A stretch of 64,000 nucleotides of DNA from NCBI RefSeq assembly GCF_017301635.1, contig NZ_CP071091.1:4600001-4664000 (forward strand), given 5' to 3'. Each line of letters starts with the position of its first letter. Position 1 is the first letter of the stretch. The notes under the pieces were generated by a model, which was not told where the DNA came from, ran no database searches, and saw nothing but the letters and a program-made list of their open reading frames with translations. Below are positions 1-8,540 of this stretch, one piece after another. The DNA is from Myxococcus landrumus. GTDB taxonomy: Bacteria > Myxococcota > Myxococcia > Myxococcales > Myxococcaceae. A program made the translations under genes and the position numbers.

Positions 1-91
1 TCGCTCATGCCAGCTCCAGTCAGCCAGGGCGGGAGCCCCCGCTGTGTCCAGCGGAGCTGCCCCTGTTGGAACTCTCATCGAGCCCCTGAAC

Positions 92-1609
92 TCACGGCGT
101 TGGGGTCCCCGTGCCCGCCTTCGTCGCGGCCACGGGCGGCGCGAAGGAGGGCAGAGGGAAGCTGGGCACCGGCAAGGTCACTTCGTGCGGCAGCCCCGCC
201 GTCTTGCCCGTCTTGAGGAACTCGTAGACCGCGCTCTTCACGGCCGGCTCGTTCCGGAGCAGATAGAACGGGCCGTCATGGCCACCCCGGTGGACCTGGA
301 TGGCGTGCCCGTTGGGGAAGTACGGCAACAACCCCAGCGTGTTGTCGATGGGCGTCGAGGTGTCCCAATCCCCGTGCACGAACACGACGGGAATCGCGCT
401 CGGGACGGGCTTCCGCAGCGCATCGCCCATGTCCCGGGTGGGCCAGTCGGATGCGGACGCGATGTTCGCCTCGAAGTTCCACGTCCCCAGCAGCGCCACC
501 GCGGCGTCCGTCCGCAATTGGTGTTCACGCTCGGCCGTGACACCCAGGCTGCTGTCAATCAAAGGGCCAACGAGCTTCGTCTTGCCGGCTGCCCTCTCGG
601 CGATGACGTCGCGCGCCCAGTCCTCGTAGCGCCCGTGATAGAGCGAGAGGATGAAGGCCGGCCATTGCTCGCCCTCCTGGGTGTGGCTGTTCATCGCGAG
701 CTGAAGGTCCTCGGCGCCCAGGACCACGGTCTGGGTCTGTCCCGCGCTGTCGCGGACCTGGACACGCACCGGCCCCTCGGCGAAGCGGCGGTGCAACGCG
801 CGCACGGCCTCCATCAAACCGCCCTCGGGGCGATAGGGCGCGAGGCCAGGGTCGCGGTCGGCGTCGTAGGCGATGCGCTGGAGGGCCCCGAAGACATGTG
901 AAGGCATGTCATAGCCATGGTTCAGCGGCTCCACTCCGGACAGCACCGCGCGCGCGACCCTCTCCGGATGCAGTCGCATCAACGCCAGACTCCACTGCGA
1001 CCCGAAGCTCCCACCAAACAGGCTGATCTTCGAATAGCCGAGCGCACGCCGCACGGCGTCCACATCCGCGGCGAGCTCGCTGATGTCGTAGCCCGACAGG
1101 TCCTTGTCCGGGTTCTCCGCGACGGCCCTCCGAGCCACCTCACGCATGGCCTCGGCCTCCGCCTTCACCGAGATGGGACGGTCCAAGGGCGAGGCGACCG
1201 TCGAGGCTTCGAGCATCTCGCCTCGCCGGGTGTACCCACGCTGCTCCACGACCACCAGGTCCCCCACGGCCCCGAAGGTCAGCCAGGAGCGCAGACGGCC
1301 CTTCCCCGCCGCATCGTTGTCGATGAGCGAGCCGAGGACGCTCAGCCCCGGTCCACCCGGCAGCCAGAACACGGGCGGAGCCCCCGTGGGCCGAGGCGCC
1401 TTGAGGCGAGCAAAGCCCACGCCGATGAGGCGACTCTTCGGATTCCGACGGCTCTCGGGAACGTAGAGGGTCCCCAGCTCATAGTTCACCCGAGTGCCCG
1501 GCTCGAGCTCGACGGAGCCTCGCTCGATGACCACCTCTCCTGGCTTGTGCTGTTGGGCCAGGGCCCCGGATGGCAGGGCCATCAAGAGAGAGAGCAAGAA
1601 CGCGCGCAT
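92..1609 (-). CDS. Secreted alpha/beta hydrolase, prolyl/tripeptidyl aminopeptidase-like
   Basis: About 505 residues. A signal peptide (MRAFLLSLLMALPSGALAQ) opens the protein if the start is the ATG at 1609; an in-frame start at 1636 would add nine residues and bury the signal. The hydrolase core shows the oxyanion motif GGPG near residue 85, the nucleophile elbow GGSFGS near 205, an Asp in FVHGDWD near 410 and a His in RGGHDG near 440. This arrangement is typical of the proline iminopeptidase / TAP-like family, which removes N-terminal residues or short peptides from peptides outside the cytoplasm. It stands alone and is divergent from the MepB gene. The exact substrate cannot be told from sequence; lipase or esterase activity is the alternative. 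Confidence 0.85.
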   Translation of the reverse strand: MRAFLLSLLMALPSGALAQQHKPGEVVIERGSVELEPGTRVNYELGTLYVPESRRNPKSRLIGVGFARLKAPRPTGAPPVFWLPGGPGLSVLGSLIDNDAAGKGRLRSWLTFGAVGDLVVVEQRGYTRRGEMLEASTVASPLDRPISVKAEAEAMREVARRAVAENPDKDLSGYDISELAADVDAVRRALGYSKISLFGGSFGSQWSLALMRLHPERVARAVLSGVEPLNHGYDMPSHVFGALQRIAYDADRDPGLAPYRPEGGLMEAVRALHRRFAEGPVRVQVRDSAGQTQTVVLGAEDLQLAMNSHTQEGEQWPAFILSLYHGRYEDWARDVIAERAAGKTKLVGPLIDSSLGVTAEREHQLRTDAAVALLGTWNFEANIASASDWPTRDMGDALRKPVPSAIPVVFVHGDWDTSTPIDNTLGLLPYFPNGHAIQVHRGGHDGPFYLLRNEPAVKSAVYEFLKTGKTAGLPHEVTLPVPSFPLPSFAPPVAATKAGTGTPTP

Positions 1610-1903
1610 AGGTTGAACCCGTCCCGGAGTTGTCACATCGTTTCATGCCGCAGGCGTATGAAAACACCAGTTCCCTGAATATTCCGGTTGAAGAACAGCG
1701 ATGTTCTGGAGGCATCACCCGGCGGATATCTGGCTGACATCAGCGGCGTCAGTGACCTGCTCAAGCCCATGCATGAGCACGGCGCCGCCACGCGTCCGCG
1801 GTGCGGCTGCGAAGGAGCCCCCGCTCGAAACGGGTTGACACCCCAGTCCCCGTTTCCTCTTAACTGCGCGAGGACTCCTTCCGCCGTCAAAGGTACCTCC
1901 CGC

Positions 1904-2443
1904 ATGAGCACGCATCTGGTGGACCCCGCTTCGGGCCCGCTCCCTCACGACCTGCTTGCCGCCATCCGGGACGCCTACGCGCCCGCGGGGCTCTCCGTCA
2001 CGACCCCGGCCTCCCGTGAAGTGGAGAGCGCCGAGTACGGTGCCTGCCGCCTCGCGCTCGACGGCCGCACCGTGGTCTTCCGCGTGGCCAAGACGACCCC
2101 GACCAAGGTCGGGCAGTTCGTGACGCTCTGGAAGCGCCCCACCCCCGACGCGGAGATTGCGCCGCTCGACAGCGGTGATGGCGTGGACCTCGTCGTCGTG
2201 AGCGTGGGGGATGCGGACCACCGAGGGCAGTTCGTGTTCCCCCAGAAGACCCTGGTGGACAAGGGCGTCATGTCCCGAGCCCACCAGGGCGGCAAGCGCG
2301 CCATCCGCGTCTATCCGCCCTGGTCCAAGCCCGTGGTGGCGGAGGCCATCCGGACCCAGAAATGGCAGCTCACGTATTTCCTCCCGCTCCCGCTAGAGGG
2401 CAGCACTCAGCCGGCCCGAGTGCGCGAGCTCTTCGCCCGCTGA
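1904..2443 (+). CDS. MepB family protein
   Basis: A 179-residue protein. The ATG at 1904 is preferred over an upstream in-frame start because the extra 72 codons read as non-coding and the family starts about here. Family-like segments include YGACRLALDGRTVVFRVAK, TPTKVGQFVTLWKR, the FVFPQKTLVDKGV block and a conserved RAIRVYPPW. MepB proteins are cytoplasmic proteins of unknown role, first named from the staphylococcal mepRAB locus; nothing here indicates a link to an efflux pump. The last 51 bases overlap, tail to tail, the end of the terminal PKS gene. Confidence 0.75.
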   Translation: MSTHLVDPASGPLPHDLLAAIRDAYAPAGLSVTTPASREVESAEYGACRLALDGRTVVFRVAKTTPTKVGQFVTLWKRPTPDAEIAPLDSGDGVDLVVVSVGDADHRGQFVFPQKTLVDKGVMSRAHQGGKRAIRVYPPWSKPVVAEAIRTQKWQLTYFLPLPLEGSTQPARVRELFAR

Positions 2444-5400
2444 GGGCCGCGCCCGCATCGCCACGCGGCCCCACGGCTCGCTGCTCGAATCGAGCAGTTG
2501 GCGCAGCTTGACCTCCAGTCCAGGAGTCAGCGGGGGGTACACATGCTGCCCCGCGTGCCGGAACTCCAGGGCCCCCGCATAGTCCCCGTGGAAATGCGGG
2601 GCCGCCTCGAGGAACACGCTCATGTCGTTCTCGCCCACGATTTGGAGCATGGGCAGCGAGAGCGGCTGCTCCGGGCGGAACATCCCCTCCTGCTGGTGCA
2701 TGGGCGAGCGCCACGGCGACATCGCGATGAAGAAGCGGACCGACCCCAGCCCATGGTCCTCGCCGCGCGCCTGAAGATGCAGCGCCACGGACGCCACGGC
2801 CGCGCCTTCACAGAAGCCAGCGATGCCGTCGAACGGGCCATGGCTCCGCACGAGGTCACGCAGGTACCCGAGCGTCACCCGCCACTGCTCGCGAATCTCG
2901 GCGGTCGCCTGGAACGGCGTGCCGTGGTGGTGTTTCTGGTAGAGCGCCTCGAAGCCCGCGCGCCACTCGCGATAGCGCGCGGTCTTGTCGTAGAGCCCGA
3001 CGCTCACCAACTGGCTCAGGCCAATCTGCTCCAACTGCAGCTCGTTGGTGAAGGCCGGCATCTCATACGGCGCATCCGGCACGACGAAGTCCAGGTGCGA
3101 GCGGTCAATCCACCCCGTGCGCTCCAACAGCGTCCGAGCCAGGCGCGCATTGGTGCCCTGTCCCGGCAGGAACAACACCCTCGGCCGGCGCGGCACGAAC
3201 ACGGACACGGTGCCCAGGAGCGGATGCTCGCTGCGCATCTCGACGGGAGCACGCGGGTTGCGACGGTGCACGAGCGAGAGCGCCGGACGCAGGAGCGGCC
3301 ACAGGGCGAGGCCGTCCTTCTCCGTCCCTCCCAGCAGGCGGCAGTAGCGGCCCCACTCGGCTTCACGCTCGACGAGGAAGCGCTCGAACGGGAGGACCTC
3401 CTGGGTCCGCTCGGACAAGGTGCGCTTGGCGGGCTCCACGAAGTCCCACAGCTCGAGGAGCACCCGCTCCGCGTCCGTCGTCGTCGAGGAGGGCGCGGTG
3501 AGCCGGGCCAGTGAGCGCGCATGCGCGGCACGGTCGTCCCGGAAGTGCAGATAGGCCGATGCGAAGGTCTGCACGAAGAACGCATAGCTGGCGCACATCA
3601 AGGATTTGACCTTGCGCGGCACCTGCGCCCCGTCGTTGTACGTGATGAGGTTGGGGTCCCCGTTGATCCACAACCCCTCCACCCGGCTGCCCTCACCGAA
3701 GAGGTTCATCAGGACCGAGTCATCCGTGTGGAACCCCAGGCACTTGAGGAAGATGTCAGCCGGGAGCTCCTGCCCGTCCTGAGTCACCACCGAGCTGCGG
3801 GTGAGATGGGACGCTTCGCCGACGACAATCGTCAGCTTCCCCATCATCTGGGCCAGGAAGTAGATGTCCGAACCCGGAGGCACCGTGGCCTGGTCCAGCG
3901 TCCACTCGCCCAGCGCATCGCGCGCCACGGAGTGGATGTCCTCCACGTTGATGCCACACGCCGCATAGAAGGGGCGCATCACGTCGACCACGTCGGACAC
4001 CGACATCACGCCCCGGCTCGAGTTGAGCAGCCAGTTGCAGAACGTGGAGAGCACCAGGTGCCGCTGGCGGCACAGGAGGGTCACATGCCGGGCGCCGTTC
4101 TCCAGCGCGGTGCGCATGTTCTCCACGGCGAAGGCGCCGTGCCCCACGATGACCACCGAGGCCCCCCGGAAGGACTCCTGCGGCGTGTCATTGGAGAGGC
4201 CGAGCCCGATGTGTCCACCAAACACATCCTCGCCTTGGAACGTGTGACGCCGTGGGTGGTGCAGGCCACCGGTCATCGCGGCAACGCCGGAGACCCGCAT
4301 CCGCTGCACCCGTCCGGCGCGCTGATAGGTGACCTCGTATTCGGAGTCGCCGACCTTGCTGACGGATTGGACGCGCGACTCGAGATAGACGGGGCCCAGC
4401 AATCCGTCCGCCGTGCCCTGACAGCCTGTCAGGATCTCCCGCTGCGAGGGAAAGCTCGTCTTCCACTGGTGCCCCCCGGGAGACGGCATCGACGTGCTGT
4501 CGAAGTCGTAGGCGGGTGAGTCAATCTGAAGCTTGGAGGAGGCATTGGCGTGTGAGCCCCAGACGCCGCCGACACGCGCCGCGGCGTCCATCACGACCAC
4601 GGACGTGCCCGCCTTCTCCAATTGCCGGGCGAAGCTGAGCCCTCCAATACCGGCGCCAATCACGAGCACCGGCAACCGAGGCCGCGGCTGCGTGGACACA
4701 GGGCGAGCCGCGCCCTTGGGCGCCAGGGACGCCAGGTGCCGGACCATCGCGCTGATGCTCGGGTACTCGAAGACGAAGGCAGCGGACAGCTCGACCTTCA
4801 AGCGCGAGGCGAGACGGTTTCGCAGCGACACGCTTCCGAGGGAGTCCAGCCCGCTGTCCAGAAGCGACGCGTCGTCGGGGACAGGCTTGCCGATGGTCTC
4901 GGCGGCGGCCTGTCGGACCATCGCGAGCAGGTCCTCGGTGGAGACCTGGGTGACGGAGGGCGCGTTCTCCGACTGCGAGGTGCTCGGGCCCTGCTTGGGA
5001 CGCAGGCGCGACAGCACCGGCAGCTCCAGTTGCAACCGGCTCCAGTCCATCGGCGAGACGAACACCGTCCCACGCTTCCCGGATGCCAGCAGTTGCTCCA
5101 GCACTTCCGTCCCGAGCTCGTTGCTGATGCTTCCGAAGCCCTCCGCCTCGGCGCGCTTGTACGCCTCCTTCGCCGCCGCCATTCCTCCTTCCGACCACGC
5201 TCCCCACTGCACCGACAGCACCGGCTCTCCCGCTCCGGCCCACTTGTTCGCCAGCGCGTCCAGCGTCGCGTTCGCCGCCGCGTAGCTCCCCTGTCCCGCC
5301 GAGCCGAACGTCGCCGCCATCGAGGAGAACAGCACCAGGAAGTCCCTCGGGGCGAACACCTCCCTGAGGTTCCTTGCTCCATCCACCTTCGCCCCGTACG

Positions 5401-7204
5401 CGGCCCTCAGCTTCTCGCCCGACTGGTTCGCCAGCGTCCCGTCCGTCAACACGCCGGCCGCGTGCACCACGCCCACCACCTCCGGCCACCCCTCCTTCTC
5501 CACCCACGCCCGTGCGGCCCTCACGCTCTCCAGCCGCGACACGTCGCAGGCCAGTCCCTTCGCCTTCAGCGCTCCGTCCGCCGCCTCTCCCTTTCTCGAC
5601 AGCAACAGGACGTGCGTCGCCCCTCTCTCCACCAGCAGCTTCGCCGCCACCTTCCCCAGCGCTCCCTGGCCCCCACTGACCACATATGTCCCGCCCTTGA
5701 CCTCCAACGGCCCCGCGCCTCCCACGTCACTGCTTCGCCTCAGGCGCGGCACCCGCACCCCGCCTTCCCCATCGACCGACACCTCGTCTTCCACCTCTCC
5801 GCTCGCCGCCAGCTCCAACACCGTCCCCACAGCGCTACCGGACTGCTCGATGCACCTGACTCGAGCTCCCGACTGCTCCAGGCGCGCCGTTCGAGCCAGG
5901 CCCCACAGGCCCGCGTCCCCGTCGCTCCCCTTCTTCGTCACGAACACCACCCGCTCGGCGTTCGCGCTCTGCAGCAGCTTCAACCCCAGCGCCACGTCCT
6001 CCTCGCCGCCGCTCCCCCACAGCGCCACCGTCGCCCATCGCTGCTTCGCCAGTTCCTCCGTCCACGCCCCGGCCTCGCTCCATCCCTCCGGCAGCGCTCC
6101 CCCCGGACGCTCTCGCGAGAGCACGAGCTGTGGGCCTCTGGCCGTCGAACGCTTCTCGACAGGCAGGGCGGGCGTCCACGCCACCTCATGGACACAGGTG
6201 GCGGGGGTCGCCTGCTCCGTGGGCACGGACCTCGAGCCCCCCTGCTTCGCTCCCGGACGAGCCCAGCCCAGCGGCACATGGCGGAACAAGCCAGCACCCC
6301 GGCCCCACCGGAGTGCCTGATTCGACACGACCCATTGCGGCCCGGACTCCCCGGCAATCCGCTGGGCCATCTTGATCAACGTCGTTCCCGGCCCCAGCTC
6401 CACGACCGTCTTGGGCGCGCCCTCCGACCAGGCGGTCTCCACCGCGCGCAGGAAGCGCACGGGCCGCAGAATCTGCTCGGCCCAGTAGTCCGCCGTCAGC
6501 AGCCGGGTCGTCTCCACCTGTCCCGTCAGCGTCGAGATGAAGCGCGCGCCTCGCGGCTCGCCAAACGTCATCCCGTCCAGCTTCCATCGGAACGCCACCG
6601 CCGCGGGGTCCATCATCGGTGAATGGAACGCGTGCGATACCGGCAGCATCACGTGTGTTCCGCTGAACGCCTCGGTGACGAATTGCCGGAGCGCGTCCTT
6701 CGGCCCCGCCACCACCGTGGTGGCCCGCTCGTTCTCCGCGGCCACCACGAGCCCGGCGGGAAGCAGCGGCTGGACCTTCTCCATCGGAACCCGCACCGCC
6801 GCCATGCCTCCCCGCGGGCACTCCGACATGAGGCGGCCTCGGAGCGCGGCCAGCTCCAGCGCCACCTCAGGCGTCATCACACCGACCGCCACCGCCGCCG
6901 CGAACTCGCCCACCGAGTGACCCAGCACCGCATCCGGACGCATGCCGCGCGCCTGCCACATCGCGACCTGCGCCAACTGCAACGCCACGATGGCGGGCTG
7001 CTGATACTGCGTCTCCGTCACCCACTGCGCGACGTCCTTCTCATCCGAGAGGAGCAGCTTCAGCGGCGGCACCTCCACCTTCGACTCCAACGTCGCCGCG
7101 TACCGGTCCAGCGCCTCCTTGAAGACAGGATTGGCCTCGTACAGCCCCCGCGCGGCGCCCGGAACCAGCGACCCCTGACCCGTGAACATCCACAGAACCG
7201 TCAT
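2393..7204 (-). CDS. Terminal PKS protein: AT-KR-ACP-flavin monooxygenase-FSH hydrolase
   Basis: A 1603-residue protein that begins directly with an acyltransferase and has no ketosynthase of its own. Domains (approximate residues): AT 4-302, with GHSVGE near 97 and a HAFH motif that indicates malonyl-CoA; ketoreductase with its structural half 357-722, GGQGALG nucleotide loop and catalytic Ser/Tyr/Asn (SYAAAN); ACP 752-829, with Ser in GLDSLGS near 788; group B flavin monooxygenase 842-1235, with GAGIGG for FAD and GHGAFA for NADPH; then a C-terminal FSH-type hydrolase about 1339-1575. The hydrolase elbow reads GFCEGA, so Cys stands where Ser is usual; Asp is in VGENDM and His in AGQHVYPP. 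The start ATG overlaps the stop of the upstream gene (ATGA), so both are presumably translated as one operon. The protein completes a module whose KS ends the upstream protein. Confidence 0.9.
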   Translation of the reverse strand: MTVLWMFTGQGSLVPGAARGLYEANPVFKEALDRYAATLESKVEVPPLKLLLSDEKDVAQWVTETQYQQPAIVALQLAQVAMWQARGMRPDAVLGHSVGEFAAAVAVGVMTPEVALELAALRGRLMSECPRGGMAAVRVPMEKVQPLLPAGLVVAAENERATTVVAGPKDALRQFVTEAFSGTHVMLPVSHAFHSPMMDPAAVAFRWKLDGMTFGEPRGARFISTLTGQVETTRLLTADYWAEQILRPVRFLRAVETAWSEGAPKTVVELGPGTTLIKMAQRIAGESGPQWVVSNQALRWGRGAGLFRHVPLGWARPGAKQGGSRSVPTEQATPATCVHEVAWTPALPVEKRSTARGPQLVLSRERPGGALPEGWSEAGAWTEELAKQRWATVALWGSGGEEDVALGLKLLQSANAERVVFVTKKGSDGDAGLWGLARTARLEQSGARVRCIEQSGSAVGTVLELAASGEVEDEVSVDGEGGVRVPRLRRSSDVGGAGPLEVKGGTYVVSGGQGALGKVAAKLLVERGATHVLLLSRKGEAADGALKAKGLACDVSRLESVRAARAWVEKEGWPEVVGVVHAAGVLTDGTLANQSGEKLRAAYGAKVDGARNLREVFAPRDFLVLFSSMAATFGSAGQGSYAAANATLDALANKWAGAGEPVLSVQWGAWSEGGMAAAKEAYKRAEAEGFGSISNELGTEVLEQLLASGKRGTVFVSPMDWSRLQLELPVLSRLRPKQGPSTSQSENAPSVTQVSTEDLLAMVRQAAAETIGKPVPDDASLLDSGLDSLGSVSLRNRLASRLKVELSAAFVFEYPSISAMVRHLASLAPKGAARPVSTQPRPRLPVLVIGAGIGGLSFARQLEKAGTSVVVMDAAARVGGVWGSHANASSKLQIDSPAYDFDSTSMPSPGGHQWKTSFPSQREILTGCQGTADGLLGPVYLESRVQSVSKVGDSEYEVTYQRAGRVQRMRVSGVAAMTGGLHHPRRHTFQGEDVFGGHIGLGLSNDTPQESFRGASVVIVGHGAFAVENMRTALENGARHVTLLCRQRHLVLSTFCNWLLNSSRGVMSVSDVVDVMRPFYAACGINVEDIHSVARDALGEWTLDQATVPPGSDIYFLAQMMGKLTIVVGEASHLTRSSVVTQDGQELPADIFLKCLGFHTDDSVLMNLFGEGSRVEGLWINGDPNLITYNDGAQVPRKVKSLMCASYAFFVQTFASAYLHFRDDRAAHARSLARLTAPSSTTTDAERVLLELWDFVEPAKRTLSERTQEVLPFERFLVEREAEWGRYCRLLGGTEKDGLALWPLLRPALSLVHRRNPRAPVEMRSEHPLLGTVSVFVPRRPRVLFLPGQGTNARLARTLLERTGWIDRSHLDFVVPDAPYEMPAFTNELQLEQIGLSQLVSVGLYDKTARYREWRAGFEALYQKHHHGTPFQATAEIREQWRVTLGYLRDLVRSHGPFDGIAGFCEGAAVASVALHLQARGEDHGLGSVRFFIAMSPWRSPMHQQEGMFRPEQPLSLPMLQIVGENDMSVFLEAAPHFHGDYAGALEFRHAGQHVYPPLTPGLEVKLRQLLDSSSEPWGRVAMRARPSAGEELAHSGRLSAAL
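2470..4690 (-). other. C-terminal flavin monooxygenase and FSH-like hydrolase of the assembly line
   Basis: The monooxygenase (about 4680-3500) carries both Rossmann fingerprints in the order expected of FMO/Baeyer-Villiger type enzymes. The hydrolase (about 3190-2480) looks like the serine hydrolase FSH family but has Cys in the nucleophile elbow GFCEGA at about 2805-2822. It takes the place where a thioesterase would normally end the line, so the likely roles are oxidation of the bound chain and its release. Confidence 0.75.
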
Positions 7205-8540
7205 TTCCAGCCCCCGACTTCCGTTGCAGAAGAGTTCGCCGTGCCCGACTCGGGCGCGTCCCAGGATTCGAGTACGACGTGAGCGTTCGTTCCGCCGAAG
7301 CCGAACGACGAGACACCCGCGATGAGCGGCCGCTTCTCACCCTTGCGCCCCAGCACCGTCGGACGGGTCGGAATGACCGCCGAGAAGCCCTCCAGGTCGA
7401 TCTTCGGGTTCAGCGTCTTGAAGTGCACGTTGCCCGGAGCCTCCCGGCGACGCAGCACCTCCACCGCCTTGATGAGCCCCACCACTCCGGCCGCGCCTTC
7501 CAGATGCCCGATGTTGCTCTTGATGGCACCCAGCACCACCGGCTTCTCGCGCCGCGCTCCCAGCACGTTCTTGAGCGCTTCGACTTCGATGGGGTCTCCC
7601 AACGACGTCCCCGTGCCGTGGCATTCGATGTAGTCCACGTCGCGGCCCTCGAGCCCCGCGACCTCCAGCGCCTGACGGATGACCGCCTCCTGCGCCAGTC
7701 CGTTCGGCGCCGTCAGCGAGGCACTCCTGCCGTCCTGGTTCACGGCCGTGCCACGAATCACCGCCAGCACTTCATCTCCATCGGCCACCGCATCGCCGAG
7801 CCGCTTGAGGACGACGGCACCCACGCCCTCGCCACGGCAGTACCCGTCCGCGGAGGCGTCGAACGTCGCGCAGCGTCCCTTGACGGAGAGCATCTTCGCC
7901 GCGCAACACCCCACGAAGGACCGGTGGTGCAGCATGACGTTGACGCCACCCACGAGCGCCGCGGAACACATCCCGCTGCGCAGCTTCTCCACCGCCAGGT
8001 CCACCGCCACCAGCGACGATGAACAGGCGGTGTCCAGCGTCATGCTCGGCCCCGTCAGGCCCAGCAGGTACGAGATGCGGTTGGACGTGATGGACGCCGA
8101 GGACCCCGCGCCAAAGAAGGGGTCGGAGAGCTGCTCCTCCCCATTCATGTGGGCCCAGTCGTGGTTCATCTGCCCCACGAACACGCCGATGCGCGACGAG
8201 CGCAGGCTCGCCTTGTCGTAGCCCGCGAGGTGGAAGGCTTCGTACGCCACCTCGAGCAACAGGCGCTGCTGCGGGTCCATGGCCCGGGCTTCCGCGACGG
8301 GGATGCCGAAGAAGTCGTGGTCGAAGCTCTCGACCTCGCTCATGAACGCACCGCGACGCGTGTAGCTGCGGCCGAGGATGTTCGGGTTGGGGTCGTAGAC
8401 CTCGCTGATGTCGAAGCGCGCCACCGGGACATCCGTCACGCAGTCTTGTCCCGCCAGCAACATCCCCCACATCTCATCCGGAGACATGACGTCGCCAGGC
8501 AAGCGGCACGCCGTTCCCACGATGGCGATGGGCTCCTCGG
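4720..8540 (-). other. PKS module 4, split between two proteins (KS // AT-KR-ACP)
   Basis: The KS (about 8540-7260) is the last domain of the giant protein; the AT, KR and ACP are at the start of the next protein. In module 1 the same KS-AT junction is continuous: SWEEPASKQ leads straight into LWMFTGQGS. Here the linker ends at GGWK-stop and a new ATG encodes MTVLWMFTGQGS. Stop and start share ATGA at 7201-7204. No docking domain is apparent at either end. Confidence 0.85.
5020..5700 (-). repeat. Near-identical KR block, copy in module 4
   Basis: One of four long direct repeats covering the catalytic ketoreductase. It is most like the module 1 copy: both encode APRDFLVLFSSMAATFG. Confidence 0.8.

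Noticed and set aside
4622..6622. Long open frame antisense to the PKS gene (also 8149-9765, 9937-11769, 16930-19695, 20104-21891)
   Set aside because: These are shadows of GC-rich PKS codons on the opposite strand; they are rich in Arg, Pro and Ala and lack any domain pattern.
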